A stretch of DNA of 64,000 nt from Gordonia hydrophobica NBRC 16057. GTDB lineage: Bacteria; Actinomycetota; Actinomycetes; Mycobacteriales; Mycobacteriaceae. A program made the translations under genes and the position numbers. The DNA is taken from contig NZ_BCWU01000004.1 in the NCBI RefSeq assembly GCF_001592365.1, positions 1 to 64,000 on the forward strand, given 5' to 3'. The notes beneath the pieces are model-generated. The model had not been told where the DNA came from. It did no database searches and saw only the letters and a list, made by a program, of their open reading frames with translations. Below, piece after piece: positions 30,413-39,708 of this stretch; position 1 is the first letter of the stretch, and each line of letters begins with the position of its first letter.

Positions 30413-31498
30413 TCAGTTCACACCCAGAGCCTGCGCCACGGCCACCGGATCGACGCCGATCGCGTCGACCTTCGGCATGCCGAGCAGTGCGGTGTCGGGA
30501 TCCTTGAGCCCGTTGCCGGTGACGGTGCAGACCACCGTCTCGCCTGCCTTGACCCAGCCTTCTTCGCGGCTGGCCAGCAGACCTGCGACGCTGGCTGCCG
30601 AGGCCGGTTCCACGAACACGCCCTCCTGCCCGGCGACGAGCTTGTAGGCCTCGAGGATCTTCTCGTCGGTCGCGGCACGGAACATGCCGCCCGAGGCGTC
30701 CTTGGCGTCGACCGCCTGATTCCAGCTGGCGGGCGAGCCGATGCGGATGGCCGTGGCGATGGTCTCCGGTTCGCTGACCGGAGCGCCGTTGACCAGCGGT
30801 GCGGCACCAGCGGCCTGGACGCCGAGCATGCGCGGAAGCGAGTCGATGATGCCGTCGGCGTGGTACTCGCGGTAGCCCTTCCAGTAGGCCGTGATGTTGC
30901 CTGCGTTGCCGACGGGCAGCGCGTGCACGTCGGGGGCCTTGCCGAGGACGTCGACGATCTCGAACGACGCCGTCTTCTGCCCCTCGATGCGAGCCGGGTT
31001 GACGGAGTTGACGAGTTCGATCTCCGGGTAGTCGGAGGTCACCTTGCGCGCCAGCTCCAGACAGTCGTCGAAGTTGCCCTTGACCTGGATCACCTTAGCG
31101 CCGTGCATGACGGCCTGGGCCAGCTTGCCCATGGCGATCTTGCCCTCGGGGATCAGCACCGCGCAGGTGATGCCCGCGCGGGTGGCGTACGCGGCGGCGG
31201 ACGCCGACGTGTTGCCCGTGGACGCGCAGAGGACGGCCTTCTTGCCGTGGTTGACGGCGTTGGTGACGGCCATCGTCATGCCGCGGTCCTTGAACGAACC
31301 GGTCGGGTTGAGCCCCTCCACCTTGAGGTAGACCTCGCACCCGGTGATCTCCGAGAGCACCGGTGCTGCGACGAGCGGGGTCGCCCCCTCGAGCAGGGTG
31401 ACGATCTTCCAATCGTCCTGGACCGGCATCCGGTCACGGTAGGCCTCGATCAGGCCGGGCCATCCACGGTGAACGGGCTGGTAGTCGGTGTCAGTCAT
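30413..31498 (-). CDS. thrC: threonine synthase
   Basis: Fold-type II PLP enzyme of 361 residues. The PLP lysine is in [14 protein letters not shown], the phosphate-binding loop is [13 protein letters not shown], and substrate contacts include [15 protein letters not shown]. It converts phosphohomoserine to threonine. ATG preceded by GGAGGG; it overlaps the end of hom by eight bases. Confidence 0.96.
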   Translation of the reverse strand: MTDTDYQPVHRGWPGLIEAYRDRMPVQDDWKIVTLLEGATPLVAAPVLSEITGCEVYLKVEGLNPTGSFKDRGMTMAVTNAVNHGKKAVLCASTGNTSASAAAYATRAGITCAVLIPEGKIAMGKLAQAVMHGAKVIQVKGNFDDCLELARKVTSDYPEIELVNSVNPARIEGQKTASFEIVDVLGKAPDVHALPVGNAGNITAYWKGYREYHADGIIDSLPRMLGVQAAGAAPLVNGAPVSEPETIATAIRIGSPASWNQAVDAKDASGGMFRAATDEKILEAYKLVAGQEGVFVEPASAASVAGLLASREEGWVKAGETVVCTVTGNGLKDPDTALLGMPKVDAIGVDPVAVAQALGVN

Positions 31499-32798
31499 CG
31501 GTTCCCTCCAAACGGAGCACGCTGGACACCTTGAGTACGGAGTCCATCTTTTCGAGTGCGGCAACGGTGTCCGACTGTGCGCGGTCGGATGCACGGTGAG
31601 TCACGACGATGAGGCGGGCGTCGTCGCCTGCACCCTCCTGGCGCACGGCGGCGATGCTGATGCCGCGCTGGGCGAACTCACCGGAGACCTGATGCAGGAC
31701 TCCCGCGACGTCCGCCACCTTCATCGAGACGTAGTAGCGGGTCGGGACCTCGTCGATCGACGCGACCGGCAGCCCGGCGTAGGTCGACTCCAGCGGTCCG
31801 CGGCCGTCGAAGACGCGGTTACGAGCGGCCATCACCAGGTCGCCCAGCACCGCCGATGCGGTCGGCGCGCCGCCGGCGCCCTGACCGTAGAACATCAGCC
31901 GGCCGGCGTTCTCCGCCTCCACCGCGACCGCGTTGAACGCACCGTTGACGGTCGCGAGCGGATGATCCAGCGGTACCAGCGCCGGGTAGACCCGCGCAGA
32001 GATCTTCTGCTCGCCGTCGACGTCGATGCGCTCGCAGATCGCGAGGAGCTTGATGGTGCAGTCGAACTTCTTCGCCGCGTCGAAGTCCTTCGCGGAGATC
32101 CCGGTGATCCCTTCCCGGTGGACCTCGGAGGCGGTGACGCGCGAGTGGAAGGCGATCGACGCGAGGATCGCGGCCTTGGACGCCGCGTCGTAGCCCTCGA
32201 CATCGGCCGTCGGGTCGGCTTCGGCGTAGCCGAGGCGTCCGGCTTCGGCGAGCACCTTGCCGTACCCGGCGCCGCTCTCCCCCATCTCCGACAGGATGAA
32301 GTTGGTGGTGCCGTTGACGATGCCGGCCACCCGAGTCACCGAGTCGCCCGCGAGCGACTGCGTCAGCGGCCGGATGACCGGAATCGCACCGGCGACCGAG
32401 GCCTCGAAATACAGGTCGACGCGGCGGTCTTCTGCGGCCTTCGACAACTCGCCCGCATGCTCGGCCATCAGCGCCTTGTTGGCAGTGACGACCGACTTGC
32501 CGCCTTCGAGCGCGGTCAGGATCAATTTGCGCGCAGGCTTGATGCCGCCGATCAGCTCGACGACCAGGTCCACGTCGTCGCGCTGCACCAGTGCCATCGG
32601 GTCGTCGGTCAGCAGTGCGGGGTCGACGCCGTCACGCGTCCGCGTGGTGTCGCGCACCGCGACACCGCGGAGCTCCAGCGGTGCACCGACGCGGGCCTGC
32701 AGGTCAGCGGCTTTGTCGGTGAGAATCCGAACGACCTCGGTACCGACATTGCCCATGCCCAAAACGGCGACGCCGATCGGACGGGACGATTCACTCAT
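31491..32798 (-). CDS. hom: homoserine dehydrogenase
   Basis: Protein of 435 residues. The Rossmann domain is [17 protein letters not shown], the catalytic/substrate region is [16 protein letters not shown] through [23 protein letters not shown], and the C-terminal ACT domain ([28 protein letters not shown]) serves for threonine feedback. It reduces aspartate semialdehyde to homoserine. ATG overlaps the lysA stop as ATGA. Confidence 0.96.
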   Translation of the reverse strand: MSESSRPIGVAVLGMGNVGTEVVRILTDKAADLQARVGAPLELRGVAVRDTTRTRDGVDPALLTDDPMALVQRDDVDLVVELIGGIKPARKLILTALEGGKSVVTANKALMAEHAGELSKAAEDRRVDLYFEASVAGAIPVIRPLTQSLAGDSVTRVAGIVNGTTNFILSEMGESGAGYGKVLAEAGRLGYAEADPTADVEGYDAASKAAILASIAFHSRVTASEVHREGITGISAKDFDAAKKFDCTIKLLAICERIDVDGEQKISARVYPALVPLDHPLATVNGAFNAVAVEAENAGRLMFYGQGAGGAPTASAVLGDLVMAARNRVFDGRGPLESTYAGLPVASIDEVPTRYYVSMKVADVAGVLHQVSGEFAQRGISIAAVRQEGAGDDARLIVVTHRASDRAQSDTVAALEKMDSVLKVSSVLRLEGTDD

Positions 32799-34216
32799 TC
32801 GGAATCCACCTCCAAGCTCAAGAAGTCTTCGACCGTCTCCCGTCTCAGCATGACCCGGGAGCGGCCCTCACCAACGGTGACCACGGCCGCACGTGGCGCC
32901 ATGTTGTAGCGACTCGACATCGAGTAGCAGTAGGCGCCGGTGGCGCCGACCATCAGGATGTCGCCCGGCGCCAGATCCTCCGGCAGCCAGCAGTCCCGGA
33001 TAACGATATCGCCGCTCTCACAGTGCTTGCCCACCACCCGGCACACGACGGCATTCGCCGTCGACACGCGCGATGCGAGCCGGACGTCGTACTCGGCGTC
33101 GTAGAGAACGGTACGGATGTTGTCGCTCATGCCGCCATCGACCGAGACGTAGCGGCGGACGGTGTCGCCGTCGAGCGCCACGTCTTTGATGGTGCCGACG
33201 CGGTACAGCGTGACACCGGCCGGGCCCGCGATGCCGCGCCCGGGTTCCACGGCGATGGTCGGCATCGGCAGATCCAGCGCCTTCGTCTCGCGGCGCACGA
33301 TCTCCACGAGGGCTTCGGCGAGCACGCTCACCGGCGGCGGGTTCTCACTCTCGAGGTACGAGATGCCCAGTCCGCCACCGAGATCCAGGACCTCGATCTG
33401 CTTGGTCTTGTCGACTCCGAACTCGGCGACGATGTCGGCGAGCAGACCGATCACGCGGCGCGCGGCGAGCTCGAACCCGTCGATCTCGAAGATCTGCGAC
33501 CCGATGTGGCTGTGCAGGCCCACCAGACGCAGGTTCTGGGTGGCGAAGACGGCGCGGACACCGTCCATCGCCTTGCCGCCCGCGAGCGCGAATCCGAACT
33601 TCTGGTCCTCGTGGGCGGTGGAGATGAACTCGTGGGTGTGGGCCTCGACGCCCGGTGTGACGCGGAGAAGGACGTCGGCCACCACGCCCCGCTCCCCGGC
33701 GATGCGGTCGAGTCGCTCGATCTCGATCATCGAGTCCAGGACGATGTCGCCGACGCCCGCATCGATCGCGGCCGCCAACTCCACCTCCGACTTGTTGTTG
33801 CCGTGCAGTGCGATGCGCTCGGCCGGAAAGCCCGCGTGCAGGGCGATCGCGAGCTCGCCTCCGGAGCACACGTCCAGCGACAGGCCCTCCGACTCGATCC
33901 ACTTGGCGACCTGCGTCGACAGAAACGCCTTCGACGCATAGTGAACGCGGCCGTACGGGCCGAAGGCGCCCAGCATGTCGGCGCACCGTGAACGGAAGTC
34001 GGCCTCGTCGTACACGAACAGCGGGGTGTCGTAGTCGGCGGCCAACTGCTCGACGGACACGCCGCCGAGTTCAACGACGCCGTCGTCGTTCCGGGTGGTG
34101 CCGCGCGGGTACACGTTCTCCGGAATCCGCGAGAGTTCTTCCGGGCGGTTGGGGCGCTCCGCGAGATGCGGGGCGGCGAGGATCTCGGCGTGGCGGGGGC
34201 CTGCGGGATGGGCCAT
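32795..34216 (-). CDS. lysA: diaminopimelate decarboxylase
   Basis: Fold-type III PLP enzyme of 473 residues. The PLP lysine is in HYASKAFLS, followed by [10 protein letters not shown], the glycine loop [22 protein letters not shown] and the Cys/Tyr region YDAEYDVR...[15 protein letters not shown]. It makes lysine from meso-diaminopimelate, which the cell also needs for peptidoglycan. First gene of the lysA-hom-thrC-thrB cluster, 30 bases after argS. Confidence 0.96.
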   Translation of the reverse strand: MAHPAGPRHAEILAAPHLAERPNRPEELSRIPENVYPRGTTRNDDGVVELGGVSVEQLAADYDTPLFVYDEADFRSRCADMLGAFGPYGRVHYASKAFLSTQVAKWIESEGLSLDVCSGGELAIALHAGFPAERIALHGNNKSEVELAAAIDAGVGDIVLDSMIEIERLDRIAGERGVVADVLLRVTPGVEAHTHEFISTAHEDQKFGFALAGGKAMDGVRAVFATQNLRLVGLHSHIGSQIFEIDGFELAARRVIGLLADIVAEFGVDKTKQIEVLDLGGGLGISYLESENPPPVSVLAEALVEIVRRETKALDLPMPTIAVEPGRGIAGPAGVTLYRVGTIKDVALDGDTVRRYVSVDGGMSDNIRTVLYDAEYDVRLASRVSTANAVVCRVVGKHCESGDIVIRDCWLPEDLAPGDILMVGATGAYCYSMSSRYNMAPRAAVVTVGEGRSRVMLRRETVEDFLSLEVDSE

Positions 34217-34246
34217 CAGATGTGCTCCTGCATCGGGGGTGGGTCG

Positions 34247-35899
34247 TCACATTCTTTCGGGGGCGCTCACGCCGACCATGGCGAGGCCGTTCGCCAGCAC
34301 CTGGCGGGTCGCCGCGCAGAGAGCGAGGCGTGCGGCGTGGACCTCGCTCGCGTCTTCGTCGCCCTGCGGCAGCACCCGACACCGCGCGTAGAAGCGGTGG
34401 TAGGCGCCGGCGAGGGATTCCAGGTAGCGGCACACGCGATGCGGCTCGCGCAGTGTCGCTGCGGTGGTGACCACCTCGGCGAAGTCGCCGAGCGTGCGGA
34501 TGAGGTCGCCTTCGGCGGGGTCCTCGAGCAGATCCAGGTGCTCGACGCTGCGCGTGAGGCCCAGTTCGTCGGCATGCCGGGCCAATGCCGACAGCCGAGC
34601 ATGCGCGTACTGCACGTAGTACACCGGGTTGTCCGACGACTGCTTGCGCAGCAGGTCCAGGTCGATGTCGATGTTCACGTCGATGGACGAGCGGATCAAC
34701 GCGTACCGGGCGGCGTCGACACCGACGGCTTCGACGAGGTCGTCGAGGGTGATGACGGTGCCCGCACGCTTGGACATGCGGACCGGCTGGCCGTCCTTGA
34801 CCAGGTTCACCATCTGACCGATGAGCACCTCGACCGCGGAGGGGTCGTAGCCGAGCGCGGCCGCTGCTGCCTTGAGCCGGACCACGTAACCGTGGTGATC
34901 GGCGCCGAGCATGTAGATGAGGTGGTTGGCGCCGCGCTGGTGCTTGTCGCGCAGATACGCGATGTCGCCTGCGATGTAGGCGTGGTTGCCGTCGCTCTTG
35001 ATGACGACCCGGTCCTTGTCGTCGCCGTAGTTGGTGGAGCGCAGCCACCAGGCGCCGTCGGCGTCGTACAGATTCCCGCTGGCCTTGAGCTCGGCGATCG
35101 CCTCGTCGACCAGGCCGCGGTCGAACATGGAGTTCTCGTGCGTGTAGACGTCGAAGTCGGTGCCGAAGTCGTGGAGCGTGGTCTTGATGTGGGTGAACAT
35201 CAGCTCGACGCCCTCGGCGCGGAACGCCTCCCGCGCGTCGTCGACCGGGAGTTCGAGGATGCCGGGCACCTTCTCGACGACCGTCGCGGCGATCTCGTCG
35301 ATGTACTCGCCCGCATACCCATCGTCCGGCGTCGGCTCGCCCTTCGCCGCAGCCATCAGTGAGTTCGCGAAGCGGTTGATCTGCTCACCGTGATCGTTGA
35401 AGTAGTACTCGCGGGTCACCTGGGCGCCCCGGGCGCTGAGCACGCGGCCGAGGGCGTCGCCCACGGCGGCCCAGCGGGTGCCGCCGAGGTGGATGGGGCC
35501 GGTCGGGTTGGCCGATACGAACTCGAGGTTCACGTTCATCGCCGCGAGCTCGTCGCCGCGACCGTAGTCCTCGGCCTGCTCCAACACCGTCGCGACCGTC
35601 TGGTTCTGCGCCGCCGCGGCCAGCCGGAGGTTCACGAATCCCGGTCCGGCGATCTCTGCGGAGTCGATGCCCGCGTCGGCCGCGAGCTCCTCGGTGAGCC
35701 AGGTCGCGAGTTCACGAGGATTCACACCGGCGCGCTTACCCAACTGCAACGCGATGTTGGTCGCGTAATCACCGTGCTCGGGGCTGCGCGGTCGCTCCAC
35801 GACCACCGTCTCGGGAATGAGCGAGGTGTCGAGGTCATGCGCGTCAAATACCTTCTGCGTCGCAGCGCGAAGCAGAGCAGCGAGTTCGGTGGGAGTCAC
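34247..35899 (-). CDS. argS: arginyl-tRNA synthetase
   Basis: Class I synthetase of 550 residues: the HIGH-like motif is [17 protein letters not shown], the second signature appears as VRMSKRAGT, and the C-terminal anticodon-binding helices contain [14 protein letters not shown] and ENGLAMVG-like ends. It charges tRNA-Arg. The GTG start lies eight bases after a TAAGAT box, suggesting a leaderless or very short leader; a longer reading to 35938 lacks support. Confidence 0.95.
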   Translation of the reverse strand: MTPTELAALLRAATQKVFDAHDLDTSLIPETVVVERPRSPEHGDYATNIALQLGKRAGVNPRELATWLTEELAADAGIDSAEIAGPGFVNLRLAAAAQNQTVATVLEQAEDYGRGDELAAMNVNLEFVSANPTGPIHLGGTRWAAVGDALGRVLSARGAQVTREYYFNDHGEQINRFANSLMAAAKGEPTPDDGYAGEYIDEIAATVVEKVPGILELPVDDAREAFRAEGVELMFTHIKTTLHDFGTDFDVYTHENSMFDRGLVDEAIAELKASGNLYDADGAWWLRSTNYGDDKDRVVIKSDGNHAYIAGDIAYLRDKHQRGANHLIYMLGADHHGYVVRLKAAAAALGYDPSAVEVLIGQMVNLVKDGQPVRMSKRAGTVITLDDLVEAVGVDAARYALIRSSIDVNIDIDLDLLRKQSSDNPVYYVQYAHARLSALARHADELGLTRSVEHLDLLEDPAEGDLIRTLGDFAEVVTTAATLREPHRVCRYLESLAGAYHRFYARCRVLPQGDEDASEVHAARLALCAATRQVLANGLAMVGVSAPERM

Positions 35900-35907
35900 A
35901 GATGCAC

Positions 35908-35938
35908 ATCTTATTGTCACCGGTGCCCTTCGCGACAA
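35908..35938 (-). promoter_or_regulatory. argS promoter, short or no leader
   Basis: TTGTCG and TAAGAT on the minus strand with a 19-base spacer. The argS GTG begins nine bases after the -10 box and has no ribosome site. It may drive argS-lysA-hom-thrC-thrB as one unit. Confidence 0.45.
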
Positions 35939-35982
35939 TCGGAGGTCCCACGCGTCTGCAGCGCCGTGGTCCGCTCCCGGTG

Positions 35983-36366
35983 TCAGGCCAGGTTCAGCTG
36001 CCAGGAGACTCCGAAGCGGTCGTTGACCCAGGCGAATGCACTCGAGAAGCCGTACTCCCCTAGCGGCATCAGCGTTGCGCCGCCCTCGCCCAGGATCTCG
36101 ACGAGGCGTTCGAGTTCGTCGCGGCCCTCGACATCGACGAACAGCGAGGTGGACGGGGTGAAGTCGAAGGCGTGGTCGACGGCGCTGTCGCTGACCAGGA
36201 TCCGTTGCCCGGCGAGATCGAGTTCGGCGAGCATGACGCCCTTCGACGCGTCGGGCTGCGGCGTCGACGAGACGACGCGCGCGTCGGGGAAGGCAGTGCG
36301 GTACAGCTCGATCGCCTGAGCGGCAACGGCGCCTTGAAACATGAGGAACGGACGGATCTGCGTCAT
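35983..36366 (-). CDS. VOC-superfamily protein (PhnB-like)
   Basis: Protein of 127 residues: [26 protein letters not shown], the paired beta-alpha-beta arrangement, and the C-terminal [12 protein letters not shown] typical of the PhnB/3-demethylubiquinone methyltransferase-like branch of the glyoxalase/bleomycin-resistance superfamily. Substrate unknown. It stands alone, divergent from the sugar kinase. Confidence 0.8.
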   Translation of the reverse strand: MTQIRPFLMFQGAVAAQAIELYRTAFPDARVVSSTPQPDASKGVMLAELDLAGQRILVSDSAVDHAFDFTPSTSLFVDVEGRDELERLVEILGEGGATLMPLGEYGFSSAFAWVNDRFGVSWQLNLA

Positions 36367-36435
36367 GCCGCGAGAGTACCGACCGACACCGACAGTCATT
36401 CGGCGATCAGCAATCGCTGCCCTACCGTTGGGTTC

Positions 36436-37296
36436 ATGGCATCGGTGGTCGTGGTCGGCAGCATCAATCTCGACATCGTGACCGCGTGTCCGCGGTTCCC
36501 CCGGCCCGGCGAGACCGTGACCGGATCCACCATCGCCTACGGCCAGGGAGGCAAGGGCGCCAACCAGGCCCGTGCGGCGGCCCGCGCAGGCGCTCCCGTG
36601 GTGTTCATCGGCGCGGTCGGCGACGACCCGGCCGCCGCAACGGTTCTGGAACCGCTGGCCGCCGTCGGCGTCGAGCTGCGCGTCGACTCCGTGACCGGCC
36701 CCACCGGGGTGGCTGCGATCACGGTCGATTCGACCGGAGAGAACACGATCGTAGTGGTGCCCGGCGCCAACGACGCCCTGACACTCACCGCCGACGACCG
36801 TCGGGTGATCGCGGCATCGGATGTGCTTCTGCTCCAACTGGAGGTGCCCGACGCGGTGCTGCTCGACGCCGCGCGGTCCGCGCGTTCGAGCAGAACCGTC
36901 GTCCTGCTGAACCCGTCGCCGGTCCGCGACCTGCCGCCCGAACTCTGGTCGCTCGTCGACGCCGCGGTCGTCAACGAGAATGAATCCCGTGTGCTGGCAC
37001 GGGAGTTGACCGGGGTGCGTCTCGTCGTGACGACGTTCGGCGGCGACGGCGCCGAACTCCGCTCCTCGGCGGGAGTGGTGCGCGCATCGCCGATCGCCGT
37101 CGACGTCGTCGACACGACCGGCGCCGGCGACGCCTTCACCGGTGCCCTGGCCGCCGCGTGGGACCTGCCGGAACCCGAGCGACTGGCGCGCGCCAATGCC
37201 GCGGGCGCCTTGGCCGCCACCGTGGCCGGTGCCGCGTCGGCTCCCACTGCGACCGAGGTCGACGAACTCCTCGGTCGGCGTCCGCCCGCTCGTTAG
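36436..37296 (+). CDS. PfkB-family carbohydrate kinase, ribokinase-like
   Basis: Protein of 286 residues: N-terminal VVVGSINLDIV, the sugar-binding GGKGANQARAAARAG typical of ribokinases, and the C-terminal catalytic DTTGAGDAFTGALAA. It probably phosphorylates ribose or a similar sugar; no transporter or regulator gene is adjacent. The ATG follows a TACCGT box by seven bases (36423-36428), so the transcript is probably leaderless. Confidence 0.88.
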   Translation: MASVVVVGSINLDIVTACPRFPRPGETVTGSTIAYGQGGKGANQARAAARAGAPVVFIGAVGDDPAAATVLEPLAAVGVELRVDSVTGPTGVAAITVDSTGENTIVVVPGANDALTLTADDRRVIAASDVLLLQLEVPDAVLLDAARSARSSRTVVLLNPSPVRDLPPELWSLVDAAVVNENESRVLARELTGVRLVVTTFGGDGAELRSSAGVVRASPIAVDVVDTTGAGDAFTGALAAAWDLPEPERLARANAAGALAATVAGAASAPTATEVDELLGRRPPAR

Positions 37297-37321
37297 TGCG
37301 CCGCTGTGACCACCGGTGGTC

Positions 37322-38155
37322 TCAGCGGCGCGAGTACTCTGATGCCTCGCGCACCTGCTCAGGCGTCGGCGTGACTCCCGTGTAGAGCGCGAACTGTGCC
37401 GCGGCCTGCCCCGCGATCACCGCGTCGCCGCTGATCACGTCCGCATCGCGGGCTCGCAGCGCGCGCACCAGCGGTGTCTGAGATGGCATAGCCACCACGT
37501 CGAGACACCCGGTCGCAGCCTCGACCACGTCGCCGGGGAAGGGCAGACCGTCCGCGTCCGGTCCTCCGGCCATACCGATCGGTGTCGCGTTGACCAGCGT
37601 GACCGGCCGCGCATCGCCGACCTCCGTCGCATGCCGGAATCCATACTTCTCGGCGAGCGCCGAACCCGTCGCGGCGTTGCGGGCGATCACCGTGACGTCG
37701 GTGAAGCCCGAGTCCCGCATGGCAGCGACGACCGCCTTCGCCATGCCGCCACTGCCCGCCACCACCGCCGACGCCTGACGGTCGAACGACGACGCCGCCA
37801 GCAGATCGGCGACCGCCTGATAGTCGGTGTTGTAGGCGTGCAGCACGCCGTCCTTGTTGACGATGGTGTTGACCGAGTCGATCGCCGCCGCCGACGGCTC
37901 CATCACGTCGACCAGCTCGATGACCGCCTCTTTGTACGGCATCGACACCGCCGCCCCACGGATCGGCAGACCGCGGATGCCCGCGACCGCCGCAGCGATG
38001 TCCGCGGGCGCGAACGCCTTGTACACGTAGTTCAGGCCGAGCTGGTTGTACAGGTAGTTGTGGAATCGGGTCCCGATGTTCGACGGTCGCGCCGCCAGTG
38101 AGACGCAGAGGACGGTGTCGCGATCGAGGGTGCGGGCGTGCGGTGCGGTCGTCAT
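37322..38155 (-). CDS. shikimate dehydrogenase-like protein
   Basis: Protein of 277 residues with the AroE fold: VSMPYKEAVIELVD carries the catalytic Lys, followed by YNTDYQAV, the NADP loop VVAGSGGMAKAVVAAM and LVNATPIGMAG. The N-terminal shikimate-binding loop is unusual (SLAARPSNIGTRFHNYLY rather than the S-x-S of AroE). This resembles the HI0607/SDH-like branch, whose members are poor shikimate dehydrogenases. It is probably not the housekeeping aroE. Converges on the kinase, 25 bases away. Confidence 0.8.
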   Translation of the reverse strand: MTTAPHARTLDRDTVLCVSLAARPSNIGTRFHNYLYNQLGLNYVYKAFAPADIAAAVAGIRGLPIRGAAVSMPYKEAVIELVDVMEPSAAAIDSVNTIVNKDGVLHAYNTDYQAVADLLAASSFDRQASAVVAGSGGMAKAVVAAMRDSGFTDVTVIARNAATGSALAEKYGFRHATEVGDARPVTLVNATPIGMAGGPDADGLPFPGDVVEAATGCLDVVAMPSQTPLVRALRARDADVISGDAVIAGQAAAQFALYTGVTPTPEQVREASEYSRR

Positions 38156-38188
38156 GCACTCAGGATAATCGCGTGAGCCTCGCACCCT

Positions 38189-38219
38189 TGACAGAGTCCG
38201 AACGTAAGCGGATACTTAC
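38189..38219 (+). promoter_or_regulatory. arsR promoter with overlapping operator
   Basis: TTGACA and TACTTA with an 18-base spacer. The dyad GTAAG-N6-CTTAC (38204-38219) covers the -10 box, the layout expected for autorepression by the ArsR protein encoded next. The -10 ends six bases before the GTG start, so the mRNA is probably leaderless. Confidence 0.6.
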
Positions 38220-38224
38220 CGTTC

Positions 38225-38566
38225 GTGAAGACTAACGGAGATAATGAGTCGGCGTGGACCGTCCTCGGAGACGGATCCCGCCGCGAGATCCTGGAACTCC
38301 TCACCCGTGATCGGATGGCGGTCGGAGAACTGGCCGACCGCCTCCCCATCAGTCGACCCGCGGTGTCCCAACACCTGAAGGTGCTGAAGGACGCCGGGGT
38401 CGTGACCGACGAACAGCACGGCACTCGTCGCGTGTACTCCGTGAACGCGGTCGCCTTGTCCGCGCTCCGCGATCAGCTCGACGCGTTCTGGAGCCGTGCC
38501 CTGAGTGGTTTCACCGATGCCGCACAACGATCCACCCCCACAGAACAGGACGAATCCCATGAGTGA
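38225..38566 (+). CDS. ArsR-family transcriptional repressor
   Basis: Winged-helix regulator of 113 residues: SAWTVLGDGSRREILELL, recognition helix SRPAVSQHLKVLKDAGVV and the wing GTRRVYSV. No metal-binding Cys pair is visible, so it belongs to the ArsR subgroup paired with SRPBCC proteins. GTG start. It overlaps the next gene by eight bases. Confidence 0.9.
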   Translation: MKTNGDNESAWTVLGDGSRREILELLTRDRMAVGELADRLPISRPAVSQHLKVLKDAGVVTDEQHGTRRVYSVNAVALSALRDQLDAFWSRALSGFTDAAQRSTPTEQDESHE

Positions 38567-39035
38567 CGAGACGTCGACCATCCACCGCGCGGTCACCGTG
38601 CCGCTCCCCGCCGCTGAAGCGTTCGAGCTCTTCACAGCTCGATTCGGCGACTTCAAACCCCGCGAACACAACCTCCTCGGAGCGCCGATCACCGACACCG
38701 TCTTCGAGCCCCGTGTCGGCGGCTCCATCTTCGACCGGGCGGAGGACGGATCGGAGTGCCGCTGGGCGCGAATCCTCACCTTCGAACCGCCGACGCGGGT
38801 GGTCTTCAGCTGGGACATCGGCCCCACTTGGCAGATCGAGGCCGACCATGCGAAGTGCAGCGAAGTCGAGGTCCGCTTCACTGCCGATGGCGACCGATCG
38901 ACGGTGGTCGCCGTCGAACACCGGCATCTCGACCGACACGGACCGGGATGGGAGTCGGTCCGGACGGGTGTCGCCGGCGACGCGGGCTGGCCGCTGTACC
39001 TGACTCGGTTCGGCGAGTTGGTCGCCGCGCCATGA
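38559..39035 (+). CDS. SRPBCC (AHSA1-like) domain protein
   Basis: Protein of 158 residues with the START-like lipid/aromatic-binding fold: TVPLPAAEAFELFT, FEPRVGGSIFDRAEDGSECRWARI and the C-terminal helix GWPLYLTRFGELVA. ArsR plus SRPBCC operons are frequent in Actinobacteria; the ligand is unknown. Its ATG lies inside the end of arsR. Confidence 0.87.
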   Translation: MSDETSTIHRAVTVPLPAAEAFELFTARFGDFKPREHNLLGAPITDTVFEPRVGGSIFDRAEDGSECRWARILTFEPPTRVVFSWDIGPTWQIEADHAKCSEVEVRFTADGDRSTVVAVEHRHLDRHGPGWESVRTGVAGDAGWPLYLTRFGELVAAP

Positions 39036-39496
39036 CCGGCCCGACACCCCCGACCGTCACCGTCGATGACCGTTACGAGTTCTTCGACGACCGCGACCGC
39101 CTCGACTACGACGCGATCGTCGAATTCCTCACCCACCACGTCTATTGGGGGACGTGGCGCAGCCCCACCGACATTCGCGCCGCGATCGCCGGATCGTGGC
39201 GCGTGGTCGGCGCCGTCGACACGACGACCGGCGAGCTGGTGGCGTTCGCTCGCGCCATCTCGGACGGCGTGACGGTGGCGTACCTCGCGGACGTCTTCGT
39301 TGTACCGTCGGCGCGCGGCCATGCACTCGGCAAGAAGCTCGTGGATCAGATGATCGAACGCGGCCCCGGCGCACACTTCCGCTGGCTGCTGCACACCGCC
39401 GACGCACACGGGCTCTACAAACAGTTCGGCTTCGTGGAGCCCGACGAGACGGTCCTGGAGCGGCGCCGCATCCGGCCCATTCCGCCACGACCGTGA
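39032..39496 (+). CDS. GNAT-family N-acetyltransferase
   Basis: Protein of 154 residues. The acetyl-CoA loop is VVPSARGHALGKKLVDQM (a variant of R/Q-x2-G-x-G/A), and the C-terminal LYKQFGFVEPDE is typical of GNAT proteins. Coupled to the SRPBCC gene by ATGA. Substrate unknown. Confidence 0.88.
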   Translation: MTGPTPPTVTVDDRYEFFDDRDRLDYDAIVEFLTHHVYWGTWRSPTDIRAAIAGSWRVVGAVDTTTGELVAFARAISDGVTVAYLADVFVVPSARGHALGKKLVDQMIERGPGAHFRWLLHTADAHGLYKQFGFVEPDETVLERRRIRPIPPRP

Positions 39497-39557
39497 ACAC
39501 ACCCCGAAATGCACGACTGCAGGTCGGAGACTTCTCCGACCTGCAGTGGTGTCTCTG

Positions 39558-39630
39558 TGCCCCCCGTAGGATTCGAACCTACGACCTTCTGCTCCGGAGG
39601 CAGACGCTCTATCCCCTGAGCTAGGGGGGC
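39558..39630 (-). tRNA. tRNA-Arg(CCG)
   Basis: A 73-base cloverleaf on the minus strand: acceptor GCCCCCC pairing with GGGGGGC plus discriminator A, D arm TAGCTCAGGGGATAGAGC, anticodon loop CTCCGGA giving CCG, T arm GTAGG-TTCGAAT-CCTAC. CCA is not encoded. It lies 61 bases after the GNAT gene, in opposite orientation. Confidence 0.95.
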
Positions 39631-39708
39631 TCGATGGGCGAGAGCAACATTAGCGCACAGCCGCACCACACCCAAACACGGGGCGCGTGTTGCGCGCCTC
39701 GAAACCGG

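Noticed and set aside
39558..39708. tRNA-Arg as an integration site for an island
   Set aside because: No integrase gene and no repeat of the tRNA 3' end were seen nearby; the neighbours are conserved Mycobacteriales genes.
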